From Planctomycetota bacterium (GTDB lineage Bacteria; Planctomycetota; Phycisphaerae; UBA1845; UTPLA1), in NCBI GenBank assembly GCA_015654675.1, contig JAATGM010000022.1, positions 1 to 64,000 of the forward strand: 64,000 nucleotides of DNA. Direction: 5' to 3'. Every line of letters starts with the position of its first letter. The stretch's first letter is position 1. Shown here piece by piece: positions 63,487-64,000 of the stretch. The notes under the pieces are model-generated. The model saw only the letters and a program-made list of their open reading frames with translations, searched no databases and was not told the DNA's origin. A program made the translations under genes and the position numbers.

Positions 63487-64000
63487 CTATTGCGCGAGAT
63501 GTTCGGGGCTGCGCTTAAGGGTGGGTGTGGTTGCCGCGACATTGGCGGGCAACGGGTCGCCAGCGATGTTTTCGATCATAACTTCCTCCGGGAAAGCGTC
63601 GTATCGCCATCCCGGACCACGATACATTACGTTTCGTATCGGATACAGGTCGAGGGGAAAAGAGAACTGATCGATCATCGAGCCGGTCTTGTTGAGTTCA
63701 ATTCGCAGCACGTGGCCGTCAACAAACAATGAATTGAATTTATTGTCACGGTGCCAAGATGTGATCGTCTCGGGCCATGCGCCGGGAAAGCTGCCTCCAT
63801 CGATTGATTCGGTGGTACTCAAGAAGGCCTGTGTGAAGCGGGATTCATAGAAGAGAAGGGTTTCCGCCGGTACCGGGAAACTCTGCGCAGGGCGAAGAAA
63901 AGAGCCGAAACGAAGGGCCTGAGTAGCGGAGCCGGAGAACCAGATTGTGTCGCCCTGATAGCTGGTTCCGGAAGCGCCCGCGACGGAGTGCAGATAAGGG
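63487..64000 (-). CDS. H-X9-DG prepilin-type protein (5' end outside window)
   Basis: The frame is open to the right edge; 170 residues of the C-terminus are visible. The diagnostic text is WHRDNKFNSLFVDGHV, i.e. His, nine residues, Asp-Gly, as in the H-X9-DG domain of prepilin-type N-terminally processed proteins, which planctomycetes carry in large numbers. Upstream text 'PAQSFPVPAETLLFYESRF' fits the family. The N-terminal methylation helix is not in view. A TTG at 63822 is an internal codon, not the start. Confidence 0.7.
   Translation of the reverse strand, partial: PYLHSVAGASGTSYQGDTIWFSGSATQALRFGSFLRPAQSFPVPAETLLFYESRFTQAFLSTTESIDGGSFPGAWPETITSWHRDNKFNSLFVDGHVLRIELNKTGSMIDQFSFPLDLYPIRNVMYRGPGWRYDAFPEEVMIENIAGDPLPANVAATTPTLKRSPEHLAQ

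Overview
The window reads as a GC-rich chromosomal segment of a planctomycete, most likely class Phycisphaerae or a close relative (inference). The support is the mixture of secreted proteins ending in dockerin-like EF-hand pairs, two PEP-CTERM tails, an H-X9-DG prepilin-type protein cut by the right edge, CxxC...CPECGTP zinc-ribbon tails, sigma factor/Ser-Thr kinase pairs, and a type III glutamine synthetase. I saw no rRNA, tRNA, CRISPR array, integrase, transposase or phage structural gene set.

Layout. 1-2 kb: end of a PEP-CTERM protein, a broken secreted-protein fragment, a methyltransferase. 2-11.3 kb: core metabolism (glycogen debranching enzyme, PEP carboxylase, glutamine synthetase III, STAS protein, ammonium transporter). 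11.4-18.5 kb: secreted proteins, including four tandem paralogues with overlapping stop and start codons. 18.6-19.8 kb: a coupled YkgJ-type cysteine-cluster protein and a TIR-like protein. 19.8-26.8 kb: a signalling cluster (KaiC-like ATPase + hybrid kinase; MetE-like enzyme + hybrid kinase). 27-31.4 kb: a large multidomain secreted protein and a CPBP protease. 31.5-37 kb: an irregular zone with a pepF gene broken by one stop codon, a DUF3800-like gene, a frameshifted M48 lipoprotein protease and a SUKH protein, partly of lower GC. 37-42.5 kb: a metal-binding-motif secreted protein, a dockerin protein and three sugar/glycan genes. 42.5-47.5 kb: mfd, a zinc-ribbon membrane protein and thioredoxin reductase. 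47.5-53.4 kb: small membrane genes, then two parallel units of secreted tail-fibre-like proteins (one with an astacin protease, one with a dockerin protein). 53.6-60.3 kb: two ECF sigma/kinase pairs in mirror-image convergent order. 60.9-64 kb: a Kelch/thrombospondin-3 protein, an anchored secreted protein and the H-X9-DG protein.

How they fit together. GlnN and Amt form an ammonium uptake/assimilation block. Most of the rest concerns the cell surface and signalling. The two tail-fibre-like genes share a leader of about 120 bp that contains a 33-nt hairpin of equal length with a compensated closing pair, so it may be a structured RNA or operator. Intergenic regions repeatedly hold short tandem words of exact 7-, 8- or 9-base period, and one of these supplies the last codons of a gene.
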